Source: Antedon mediterranea (taxonomy: Eukaryota; Echinodermata; Crinoidea; Comatulida; Antedonidae). From it: a stretch of 64,000 bases of DNA. The position numbers and the translations under genes were made by a program. Under the pieces are notes generated by a model. It did no database searches. It had not been told where the DNA came from and saw only the letters and a list, made by a program, of their open reading frames with translations. Within the stretch, counting starts at the first letter, position 1. Every line of letters begins with the position of its first letter. This document shows positions 23,455 through 34,784 of this stretch, piece after piece. The stretch is from the NCBI RefSeq assembly GCF_964355755.1, contig NC_092670.1, forward strand, positions 32,721,795 to 32,785,794, in the 5' to 3' direction.

Positions 23455-25418
23455 ATGATTAAAATCTACTTGCAGGTAAGAGGGTGGAGAGGTTTCATCA
23501 AATTACAATACATTCTCATATATTACAGTTTGTGAAAGCAACAAAGCTTGACAAACAACTGAGAGTAAAGGTCCTAGAATCTTAATCTCTTGTTTCCATT
23601 TCCCGTACCATTTCTTTAAATTAATACATATTGTAATTATCGATTAAAAAAATAAACAAATAATTTTCTACTCAGGATTTGCCAGTCGCAGTTATTAAAA
23701 TTAGGTTTTTTTTATTTGTTTTTTGATATCTTTTCTTGCAGGAACTACTTGTTACTTGCGTTTTCTTAACATACGCTAACTCATGTTCAGTCGATCACAC
23801 ACTGGTGAGAACTTCGGAAGGATATCGATGTGTTAAACTTGTTGAACATAAATGTTTTACACCGTCAAAACAACATACAGTTTATGAAGCAGTATCTGTT
23901 CATACCGTGAATAATTCAACATCTTTTACAAATTCACCTTCAACTAAAAATTCACTACCAACTATAAATTCACTACCAACTACAAATTCACAACAAAATA
24001 CAAATTCACAACCAACTACAAATTCACTACCAACTACAAATTCACTACCAACTATAAATTCACCACCAACTACAAATTCACCACCAACTATAAATTCACC
24101 ATCTACTAAATATTCACCATCTACTACAAATTCACCATCTACTACAAATTCACTACCAACTACAAATTCACCACCAACTACAAATGCACCCCCAACTACA
24201 AATTCACTACCAACTACAAATTCACCATCAACTACAAATTCACCATCAACTACAAATTCACCATCAACTATAAATTCACTACCAACTATAAATTCACCAT
24301 CAACTACAAATTCACCATCAACTATAAATTCACCATCAACTACAAATTCACTACCAACTATAAATTCACCATCTACTACAAATTCACTACCAACTACAAA
24401 TTCACTACCAACTACAAATTCACCACCAACTACAAATTCACAACCAACTACAAATTCACCACCAACTACAAATTCACCACCAACTACAAATTCACAACCA
24501 ACTACAAATTCACTACCAACTACAAATTCATTACCAATTATAAATTCACAACCAACTACAAATGCACAACCAACTACAAATTCACCGCCAACTACAAATT
24601 CACCACCAACTATAAATTCACCACCAACTACAAATGCACCACCAACTATAAATTCACCATCTACTACAAATGCACCATCTACTACAAATTCACAACCAAC
24701 TACAAATTCATCTTCTACTATAAATGTACAGTCTAATAGCATTGGAAACACGGAAGTTGGTAAAGTTACTACATCATATCGAACATGTGATAGCACATCT
24801 TATGCTATTTTGGTTCATTTCGCATTTGAAGGTGATACATGGACCAACAATGGCATTGGTAGAAAAATCTACGGTAATATTAGCGGTTCTGGAATTGAAT
24901 ATCAAAATGGACTTCTCGGCCTTGGAATTGTGTTTACAGGTAACCAGAGAATGACGATTCCAATGCAAACATTTGAACTTGGACCTGAATTTTCAGTCAG
25001 TGTGTTCTTTCGACGAAATAGCGGTAGTGTTCACACTATAATAAACAATGGGTGTGGTAATGATCGTTGGCACATAAAAGCAATTTCAAGTCCAAGACCG
25101 ATGTACGTTTTTGTTAAATTTACTAATAATGTAACATGTCTCTGTGAAATGGAAGCTAATAATGAATGGCATCATGTAGTTATGACGTATGATGGCTTTG
25201 TGTTTCTATTTTACTTAGACGCTGTAATTCAAGAAGAATGCGTTACATTTGGTAAATTTCCAATATTAAATTCGGATATTTTTGTAGGTCAAGAAAGTGA
25301 TGACTGTTTCTCTAATGGATTTTCTGGTATGATAGATGAATTGTTGATATTCAATAGTTGTGTGTCCACAGAGCTAATCCATATTTTATATAACAACAGG
25401 AATACAAATATTGAATAA
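23455..25418 (+). CDS. Secreted LamG protein with the longest mucin-like stalk (array gene 1)
   Basis: Exon 2 is 23742-25418 (TTGCAG acceptor). The usual exon 1 is absent upstream. The best candidate is 23455-23475, MIKIYLQ, ending CAG|GTAAGA, which joins in phase 0 to ELLVTCVFLTYANS to make a good signal peptide; this exon is uncertain. The mature part has CSVDHTLVRTSEGYRCVKLV and KCF, then about 44 tandem six-residue units of the type NSPPTT/NSPSTI/NSLPTT encoded by 18-bp repeats. The LamG domain follows (about the last 210 residues: FAFEGDTW, FSVSVFFRR, NNGCGNDRW, WHHVVMTYDG, DIFVGQ, GMIDELLIFNS). The stalk lacks N-x-S/T sequons but is rich in potential O-glycosylation sites. The role is unknown; it is presumably an extracellular binding protein. 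Confidence 0.8.
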
Positions 25419-25890
25419 ACAAAGAAATAAGAATAATTTAGGACTACCTTTCAAATGTTCGAATTTCAATGACTGGTATCATTGTATGCTGTATATGCCA
25501 CTTGTATCTCCGAATTCAATAACAATCATTTTAATTATAATAATTATTATAGTACAGTATTATAGTTTGTCAAAAATCAAAGCTCGTAAAAGCAATAGTA
25601 TTAATAATGTAAAAAATACTCTCAAATTGTTTTAAGTAAAATATTAGGAACTTGGGAGTTTATTTCAAAGGTTAATTGAAGAAGAGGTCAATTAGTATAA
25701 AGTTAAGCACGGTGGTATGTTACATTAGGTAGGTAGTTTTCTAGAAATTGTGTATTACTTTTGGTGTCTTACTGATGTTGTTATCACTATTGATCGTTAT
25801 GAAGTTTTTGAATTGTTTCAACTATTATAATAAGAATAAGAAATAAATATTATTTATTTTTACTCATATACTTAAAGTACCTGTCAATAA

Positions 25891-26044
25891 AGTTGACTAT
25901 TTTGATTTTCCAGTTGGTAATTGCAAAAATTGATAAGCAATACAGTATAAAATGAACACGTTTTGTCAAAGCGTATTCGTTTTACTGTATTGCTTATCAA
26001 TGTTGTATTCTCAATTACCAACTGGAAAATCAAAATAGTCAACT
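25891..26044. mobile_element. Near-perfect palindromic element, copy 1
   Basis: The arms AGTTGACTATTTTGATTTTC and GAAAATCAAAATAGTCAACT flank inner arms around TTGATAAGCAATACAGTA. The whole 154 bp folds into one long hairpin. Homologues lie at 29802-29955 and 33700-33852 in the same place after each array gene. Confidence 0.9.
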
Positions 26045-26850
26045 AAAGTCAATAAGTAAAAGAAAAAAAAAACAGTAATCGATAGGACTGGGCTTTTTTT
26101 ACTTATACCAATTTTCTTTGTGTTTCAATCATATAATTAGATATACTGATTTTATGACGTATAAGGACTATGATGTGCACGGAAAAAAGTGAGAAAAGTA
26201 CTACTTTACGATTTTAAAATAGTGCGTGCTATTGCCCGTCATGTGACCTACAATCGTCCAATGCATTTACATAAATTTGTTTAGGTGTTATATAATTATA
26301 ATTGTTACATCGCTTTCAAAAATCAACATGGCCCATTCCTCGCTAAAGTAGATGTATATAAAATTAATAAAACAAATTTTATTCGGTAACTCCATAACAT
26401 TATTTGTACTACTGTATTGCATCCATAATTTATTATTTGTATATTATAGTACCTAAAAACGACAAGCATCTAATTTATTTGTGCTTTAGTTCAACAGTAA
26501 GAATTAAAAGTATTAATATTTCAAACAATATTTCGCTATTATTATTTTCATTATTTGTAATAGAACCCGTACATTACTATAAATAACTTTAATGTAATCA
26601 TTACAAGTACACTATTGACAAATCGATTACTATATATATCGGAACACGTCATCATGAGTGAAATATATTTTTGAGGAAGATTTTATGGCAGAAAATATTA
26701 ATTGTAGAATATAAAATTAATAACAAAACATATTAAATTATAGGACTACAAATTTGGTATTTGATACAACGTTTAAAAAAGTTATATTTTAGATTGGAGA
26801 AATTTGATGTTTAATTAGAGTACACAGTATTACAGTAATGGACAGAATAT

Positions 26851-26906
26851 TGTACAATTTAATAAGGGTACCAAATTCAAGAAACAGATTCACTTAGCTT
26901 GCAGGC
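26851..26906 (+). promoter_or_regulatory. Conserved TATA-like/initiator block, array gene 2
   Basis: GTACAATTTAATAAGG, then CAGATTCACTTAGCTTGCA. The spacing from TTTAATAAG to TTCACTT is about 28 bp, as expected for a TATA box and initiator. The block recurs at 30746, 34643, 40830, 55960 and 58987 upstream of other exon 1 copies. It lies 142 bp before the ATG. Confidence 0.6.
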
Positions 26907-26992
26907 CACAAAAGAAACGGAGTTGATGCAGTTTGAAGATAGTAGCAGGGAAGAAATTTCAATTTTTCCCTAATAGTAGAATTTTGTACTAA

Positions 26993-29323
26993 ATGAGCAG
27001 CGGAAGTGGTCGAAAATGTCTACTAATTCATATTCTATTAATGTGGGTAAGTACATGTGCATTATTAAAAATATACACTATAGATACAGTTGAACCTTTC
27101 TGCTGTTTCTCCTGTGCAGAAAACTTTCCAAAAAGGATACTCATCCACCATGGAAATCCTATTTGGTACTACTCTCTGTACATTTTTTGGTTCGTTTGAA
27201 CATTATTCATTCAATAAAAAAATATTAATATTTTAAACATTCTAAACTTTTTCGAACACGTAATATAATAGTATCCTAAAATATTTGTAAGCATGCATCA
27301 TGTAAGTGGAAACTTTTACAAATGACAATTTACCTTCTGTAAGTGGAAACCCGGAAAGTTTTTCGAAGAATATAATTTTTACACACAACCCACGTGTTTC
27401 TGAACAGAAAAATGTTTAAAGATTCAATGAAATGTAAATAATGTACAATGCTTAAACTATCTTCTGCAGGTCAACTAAGATTTCTGGTCATCTAATCAAC
27501 TGAAAATCTCGCAAACACTAATTTAGTAGGCCTAAGTGGAATATGATATTACATATGATACCATAAATATAAAACAAATATGAAATTAATTAGATACAAT
27601 GTGACTATTACCAAAAAGGTTTTCCATAGATACAGTAGGAGCACTTATGAGGGTTTTTACTTACTGTATAGTTTGCAGATGATAAATATATTATTTTTAT
27701 ATAATCGTATAGTAGTGTCATAAGTCATTCAGATATATCATAAGTGGTCATGCATACTTTCATGTATTCTGTCACCTACATAACCACTTATTTGGAGAAG
27801 TTTGGTGAACCTTACCGATTATTATAAATAACAAAATTACAGTAACACTTTTTTGAAGAAACATAACTGAGAACAGGCCCTAACATTTTATGTTCTACTA
27901 TTTTTAATGGATATTGCAACTATCACTTCCGTTTATTTGCTTATTGAATTCTCTTGCAGGAATTACTCGTCATTTGCGTTACCTTAGCACACGCTAACTT
28001 GTGTTCAGTCAATCAAACACCAGTGAGAACATTGGAAGGATATCGGTGTGTCAAGCTGGTTGAAAATAAATGTTTTACATTTATAAGAACGCATTCTATT
28101 AACAATATTACCACAGTTAAAAATGTATCTCTAATGCTTGACGTGAGTAATAAAAAAATAACACCAGAAGAAAGTGTTATATACAATATAAATGAACATT
28201 CAACTGTAAATTCAAAATATACTCAACATTCACAATATGCTATACATCCATCTTCAACTAAAATTTCAACATCTACTATAAGTTCACCATCAACTATGAA
28301 TTTGCCATCTACTACAGATTCACTATCAACTATCAATTCACCATCAAATATAAATTCTTCGTCCACAATAAATTCACCTTCTACTATAAATTCACTACCA
28401 ACTACAAATTCACCACCAACTACAAATTCACCATCTACTACAAATTCACCACAAACTACAAATTCACCACCAATTACAAATTCACTACCAACTATAAATT
28501 CACAAACAACTACAAATTCACCACCTACTACAAATTTACCACCAACTACAAATTCACCATCTACTTCAAATTCACCACAAACTACAAATGCACCATCTAC
28601 TACAAATTCACTACTAACTATAAATTCACATTCTACTATAAATTTACAGTCTAACACGGAAGTTGGTAAAGTTACTACATCATATAGAACATGTGATAGC
28701 ACATCTCATGATATTTTGGTTCATTTTGTATTTGAAGGTGATACATGGACCAACAATGGCATTGGTAGACAAATCTACGGTAATATTAGCGGTTCTTGAA
28801 TTGAATATCAAAATGGAATTCTCGACCTTGGAATTGTGTTTACATGAAACCAGAGAATGACGATTCCAATGCAAACATTTGAACTTGGACCTGAATTTTC
28901 AGTCAGTGTTTTCTTTCGACGAAATGGTGGTGGCGATGTTCAAGCTATAATAAACAATGGGTGTGGTAATGATCATTGGCAAATAAAAGCATTTTTTTTT
29001 CAAATCCAGGACCGATGTACGTTATTGGTACATTTACTAATGATGTAAATTGTATCTGTAAAGTGGAAGCTAATAATGAATGGCATCATGTAGTTATGAC
29101 GTATGATGGCTTTGTGTTTCTATTTTACTTAGACGCTGTAATTCAAGAAGAATGCGTTACATTTGGTAACTTTCCTATATTAAATTCGGATATTTTTGTA
29201 GGTCAAGAAAGTGATGACTGTTTCCCTCTAAATGGATTTTCTGGTATGATAGATGAATTGTTGATATTCAATAGTTGTATGCCAACAGAGCTAATCCATA
29301 TATTTTATAACAACAGGAATTAA
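26993..29323 (+). pseudogene. LamG-family array gene 2, inactivated
   Basis: Exon 1 (26993-27046, MSSGSGRKCLLIHILLMW) and the exon 2 start (27960) are intact, with the promoter block and splice sites conserved. Exon 2 encodes the leader, CSVNQT...KCF and about 21 stalk units. It is then cut by TGA at 28797-28799 (GGTTCTTGA where the sisters have GGTTCTGGA) and a second TGA in GTTTACATGAAACC near 28845. Two extra T in a homopolymer at about 28992 shift the frame. The LamG remainder continues to TAA at 29323. If translated, it would give a secreted stalk with only the first ~40 residues of LamG. The lesions are few, so inactivation is recent. Confidence 0.85.
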
Positions 29324-29801
29324 AACATTGAATAAATAAAAGAAAGAAGCATCTTACCAACAATTTAGGCCTACATGTATCAATTTGTCGACTTTCAATG
29401 ACTGGTATCAATGTATGCTGTATCTCCGAATTCAATAACAATCGTTTTAATTATAATAATTATTATAGTACAGTATTATAGTCTGTAATCAGTACTCGTA
29501 AAAGGAATAGTATTAATAATGTAAAAAATACTCTCAAATTGTTTTAAGTAAATTATTAGGAACTTGGAGTTTATTTCAAATGTTAATTGAAGAAGAGGTC
29601 AATTAGTATAAAGTTAAGCACGGTGGTATGTTACATTAGGTAGGTAGTTTTCTAGAAATTGTATATTACTTTTGGTGTCTTACTGATGTTGTTATCACTG
29701 TTGATCGTTATGAAGTTTTTAAATTGTTTCAACTATTATAATAAGAATAAGAAATAAATATTATTTATTTTTACTCATATACTTAAAGTACCTGTCAATA
29801 A

Positions 29802-29955
29802 AGTTGACTCTTTTGATTCTCCAGTTGGTAATTGCAAAAATTGATAAGCAATACAGTATAAAATGAACACGTTTTGTCAAAGCGTATTCGTTTTACTGTA
29901 TTGCTTATCAATGTTGTTTTCTCAATTACCAACTGGAGAATCAAAATAGTCAACT
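29802..29955. mobile_element. Near-perfect palindromic element, copy 2
   Basis: Same position relative to the preceding gene as copy 1. GATTCTCC in the left arm pairs with GGAGAATC in the right, whereas copy 1 has GATTTTCC/GGAAAATC, so both arms changed together. Confidence 0.9.
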
Positions 29956-30745
29956 AAAGTCAATACGTAAAAGAAAAAATAAACAGTAATCGATAGGACT
30001 GGGCTTTTATTACTTATACACATTTTCTTTGTGTTTCAATCATATAATTAGATATACTGATTTTATGACGTATAATGACTATGATGTGCACGGAAAAAAG
30101 TTAGAAAAGTACTACTTAACGATTGTAAAATAGTGCGTGCTATTGCCCGTCATGTGACCTACAATCGTCCAATCCATTTACATGAATTTGTTTAGACGTT
30201 ATATAATTATAATTGTTACATCGCTTTCAAAAATCAACATGGCCCATTATTTGCTAAAGTAGATTAATAAAACAAATTTTATTCGGTAACTCCATAACAT
30301 TATTTGTACTATTGCATCCATAATTTATTATTTGTATATTATAGTACCTAAAAATGACAAGCATCTAATTTATTTGTGCTTTAGTTGAACTGTAAGAATT
30401 AAAAGTATTAATATTTCAAACAATATTTCGCTATTGTTATTTTCATTATTTGTAATAGAACACGTACATTACTATAAATAACTTTAATGTAATCATTACA
30501 AGTACACTATTGACAAATCGATTTCTATATATATCGGAACACGTCATCATGAGTGAAATATATTTTTGAGGAAGATTTTAAGGCAGAAAATATTAATTGT
30601 AGAATATCAAATTAATAACAAAACATATTAAATTATAGGACTACAAATTCGGTATTTGATACAACGTTTAAAAAAGTTATATTTTAGATTGGAGAAATTT
30701 GATGTTTAATTAGAGTACACAGTATTACAGTAATGGACAGAATAT

Positions 30746-30800
30746 TGTACAATTTAATAAGGGTACCAAATTCAAGAAACAGATTCACTTAGCTTGCAGA
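30746..30800 (+). promoter_or_regulatory. Conserved TATA-like/initiator block, array gene 3
   Basis: Same block as at 26851 (GTACAATTTAATAAGGGTAC ... TTCACTTAGC), 142 bp before the start codon. Confidence 0.6.
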
Positions 30801-30887
30801 CCACAAAAGAAATGGAGTTGATGCAGTTTGAAGATAGTAGCAGGGAAGAAATTTCAATTTTTCCCTAATAGTAGAATTTTGTACAAA

Positions 30888-33216
30888 ATGAGCAGCGGAA
30901 GTGGTCGAAAATGTCTACTAATTCATATTCTACTAATTTGGGTAAGTACATGTGCATTATTAAAAATATACACTATAGATACAGTTGAACCTTACTGCTG
31001 TTTCTCCTGTGCAGAAAACTTTTCATAAAGGACACTCATCCATGGAAATCCTATTTGGTACTACTCTCTGTACATTTTTTTGGTTCTTTTGAACATTATT
31101 CATTCAAAAAAAAAAAATTAATAATTTAAACATTCTAAACTTTTTCGAACACGTAATATAATAGTATCCTAAAATATTTGTAAGCATGCATCATGTAAGT
31201 GGAAACTTTTACAAATGACAATTTACCTTCTGTAAGTGGAAACCCGGAAAGTTTTTCGAAGAATATAATTTTTACACACAACCCACGTGTTTCTGAACAG
31301 AAAAATGTTTAAAGATTCAATGAAATGTAAATAATGTACAATGCTTAAACTATCTTCTGCAGGTCAACTAAGAATTCTGGTTATCTAATCAACTGAAATT
31401 CTCGCAAACACTAATTTAGTAGGCCTAAGTGGAATATGATATTACATATGATACCATAAATATAAGACAAATATGAAATTAATTAGATACAATGTGACTA
31501 TTACCAAAAAGGTTTTCCATAGATACAGTAGGAGTGCACTTATGAGGGTTTTTACTTACTGTATAGTTTGCAGATGATAAATATATTATTTTTATATAAT
31601 CGTATAGTAGTGTCATAAGTCATTCAGATATATCATAAGTGGTCATGCATACTTTCATGTATTCTGTCACCTACATAACCACTTATTTGGAGAAGTTTGG
31701 TGAACCTTACCGATTATTATAAATAACGAAATTACAGTAACACTTTTTTGAAGAAACATAACTGAGAACAGGCCCTAACATTTTATGTTCTACTATTTTT
31801 AATGGATATTGCAACTATCACTTCCGTTTATTTGCTTATTGAATTGTCTTGCAGGAATTACTCGTCATTTGCGTTACCTTAGCACACGCTAACTTGTGTT
31901 CAGTCAATCAAACACCAGTGAGAACATTGGAAGGATATCGGTGTGTCAAGCTAGTTGAAAAGAAATGTTTTAAATTTATAAGAACGCATTCTATTAACAA
32001 TATTACCACAGTTAAAAATGTATCTCTAATGCTTGACGTGAGTAATAAAATAATAATACCAGAAGAAAGTGTTATATACAATATAAACGAACTTTTAACT
32101 GTACATTCAAAATATACCCAACATTCACAATCTACTATACATCCATCATCAACTAAAAATTCACCATCTACTATAAATTCAACATCAACTATGAATTTGC
32201 CATCTACTACAAATTCAGCACCAACTATAAATTCACCATCAGATATAAATTCTCCGTCCACTATAAATTCACCTTCTACTATAAATTCACTACCAACTAC
32301 AAATTTATCACCAACTACAAATTCCCCATCTACTACAAATTCACCACAAACTACAAATTCACCACCAATTACAAATTCACTACCAACTATAAATTCACAA
32401 ACAACTACAAATTCACCACCAACTACAAATTTAGAACCAACTACAAATCCACCATCTACTACAAATTCACCACAAACTACAAATGCACCATCTACTACAA
32501 ATTCACTACCAACTTTAAATTCACCTTCTACTATAAATGTACAGTCTAACACGGAAGTTGGTAAAGTTACTAAATCATATAGAACATGTGATAGCACATC
32601 TCATGATATTTTGGTTCAATTCGTATTTGAAGGTGATACATGGACCAACAATGGCATTGGTAGACAAATCTACGGTAATATTAGCGGTTCTGGAATTGAA
32701 TATCAAAATGGAATTCTCGACCTTGGAATTGTGTTTACAGGAAACCAGAGAATGACGATTCCAATGAAAACATTTGAACTTGGACCTGAATTTTCAGTCA
32801 GTGTTTTCTTTCGACGAAATGGTGGTGGCGATGTTCAAGCTATAATAAACAATGGGTGTGGTAATGATCATTGGCAAATAAAAGCATTTTTTTCAAATCC
32901 AGGACCGATGTACGTTATTGGTACATTTACTAATGATGTAAATTGTGTCTGTAAAGTGGAAGCTAATAATGAATGGCATCATGTAGTTATGACGTATGAT
33001 GGCTTTGTGTTTCTATTTTACTTAGACGCTGTAATTCAAGAAGAATGCGTTACATTTGGTAAATTTCCAATATTAAATTCGGATATTTTTGTAGGTCAAG
33101 AAAGTGATGACTGTTTCTCTCTAAATGGATTTTCTGGTATGATAGATGAATTGTTGATATTCAATAGTTGTATGCCAACAGAGCTAATCCATATATTTTA
33201 TAACAACAGGAATTAA
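30888..33216 (+). CDS. Secreted LamG protein, medium stalk (array gene 3)
   Basis: Exon 1 is 30888-30941 (MSSGSGRKCLLIHILLIW) and exon 2 is 31855-33216, phase 0, about 471 residues. The leader completes with ELLVICVTLAHANL, then CSVNQTPVRTLEGYRCVKLV and KCF. About 21 units of a six-residue NSPSTI/NSPPTT repeat follow, then a full LamG domain (FVFEGDTWTNNGIG, FSVSVFFRRNGG, NNGCGNDHW, WHHVVMTYDG, DIFVGQ, GMIDELLIFNS). It is the only one of the three closest array copies whose stalk of this length and LamG domain are both intact. It was copied with about 3.9 kb of flank. AATAAA lies 12 nt after the stop. Confidence 0.87.
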
Positions 33217-33699
33217 AACATTGAATAAACAAAAGAAAGAAGCATCTTACCAACAATTTAGGCCTACATGTATCAAATTGTCGACTTTCAATGACTCGTA
33301 TCAATGTATGCTGTATCTCCGAATTCAATAACAATCGTTTTAATTATAATAATTATTATAGTACAGTATTATAGTCTGTCAAAAATCAAAATTCGTAAAA
33401 GCAATAGTATTAATAATGTAAAAAATACTCTCAAATTGTTTTAAGTAAAATATTAGGAACTTGGGAGTTTATTTCAAAGGTTAATTGAAGAAGAGGTCAA
33501 TTAGTATAAAGTTAAGCACGGTGGTATGTTACATTAGGTAGGTAGTTTTTTAGAAATTGTATATTACTTTTGGTGTCTTACTAATGTTGTTATCACTATT
33601 GATCGTTATGAAGTTTTTGAATTGTTTCAACTATTATAATAAGAATAAGAAATAAATATTATTTATTTTTACTCATATACTTAAAGTACCTGTCAATAA

Positions 33700-33852
33700 A
33701 GTTGACTATTTGATTCTCCAGTTGGTAATTGCAAAAATTGATAAGCAATACAGTATAAAATGAACACGTTTTGTCAAAGCGTATTCGTTTTACTGTATTG
33801 CTTATCAATGTTGTTTTCTCAATTACCAACAGGAGAATCAAAATAGTCAACT
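33700..33852. mobile_element. Near-perfect palindromic element, copy 3
   Basis: It carries the same arm change as copy 2 (GATTCTCC/GGAGAATC), plus a one-base deletion in the left arm and CCAACAGG in place of CCAACTGG in the right arm. Confidence 0.9.
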
Positions 33853-34642
33853 AAAGTCAATACGTAAAAGAAAGAATAAACAGTAATCGATAGGACTGGG
33901 CTTTTATTACTTATACTAATTTTCTTTGTGTTTCAATCATATAATTAGATATACTGATTTTATGACGTGTAATGACTATGATGTGCACGGAAAAAAGTTA
34001 GAAAAGTACTACTTAACGATTGTAAAACAGTGAGGGCTATTGCCCGTCATGTGACCTACAATCGTCCAATCCATTTACATAAATTTGTTTAGGTGTTATA
34101 TAATTATAATTGTTACATTGCTTTCAAAAATCAACATGGCCCATTCCTCGCTAAAGTAGATTAATAAAACAAATTTTATTCGGTAACTCCATAACATTAT
34201 TTGTACTATTGCATCCATAATTTATTATTTGTATATTATAGTACCTAAAAATGACAAGCATCTAATATATTTGTGCTTTAGTTGAACAGTAAGAATTAAA
34301 AGTATTAATATTTCAAACAATATTTCGCTATTGTTATTTTCATTATTTGTAATAGAACCCGTACATTACTATAAATAACTTTAATGTAATCATTACAAGT
34401 ACACTATTGACAAATCGATTTCTATATATATCGGAACACGTCATCATGAGTGAAATATATTTTTGAGGAAGATTTTAAGGCAGAAAATATTAATTGTAGA
34501 ATATCAAATTAATAACAAAACATATTAAATTATAGGACTACAAATTTGGTATTTGATACAACGTTTAAAAAAGTTATATTTTAGATTGGAGAAATTTGAT
34601 GTTTAATTAGAGTACACAGTATTACAGTAATGGACAGAATAT

Positions 34643-34697
34643 TGTACAATTTAATAAGGGTACCAAATTCAAGAAACAGATTCACTTAGCTTGCAGA
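34643..34697 (+). promoter_or_regulatory. Conserved TATA-like/initiator block, array gene 4
   Basis: Same block as at 26851, 142 bp before the start codon. Confidence 0.6.
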
Positions 34698-34784
34698 CCA
34701 CAAAAGAAACGGAGTTGATGCAGTTTGAAGATAGTAGCAGGGAAGAAATTTCAATTTTTTCCTAATAGTAGAATTTTGTACAAA

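Noticed and set aside
23900-24796. Long antisense open frame (298 codons, EFVVGG-type repeat) opposite the stalk of array gene 1, with similar ones at 28.2, 31.9 and 52.2 kb
   Set aside because: It follows automatically from an 18-bp repeat whose reverse complement has no stop. There is no leader, domain or splice context, and it ends where the repeat ends.
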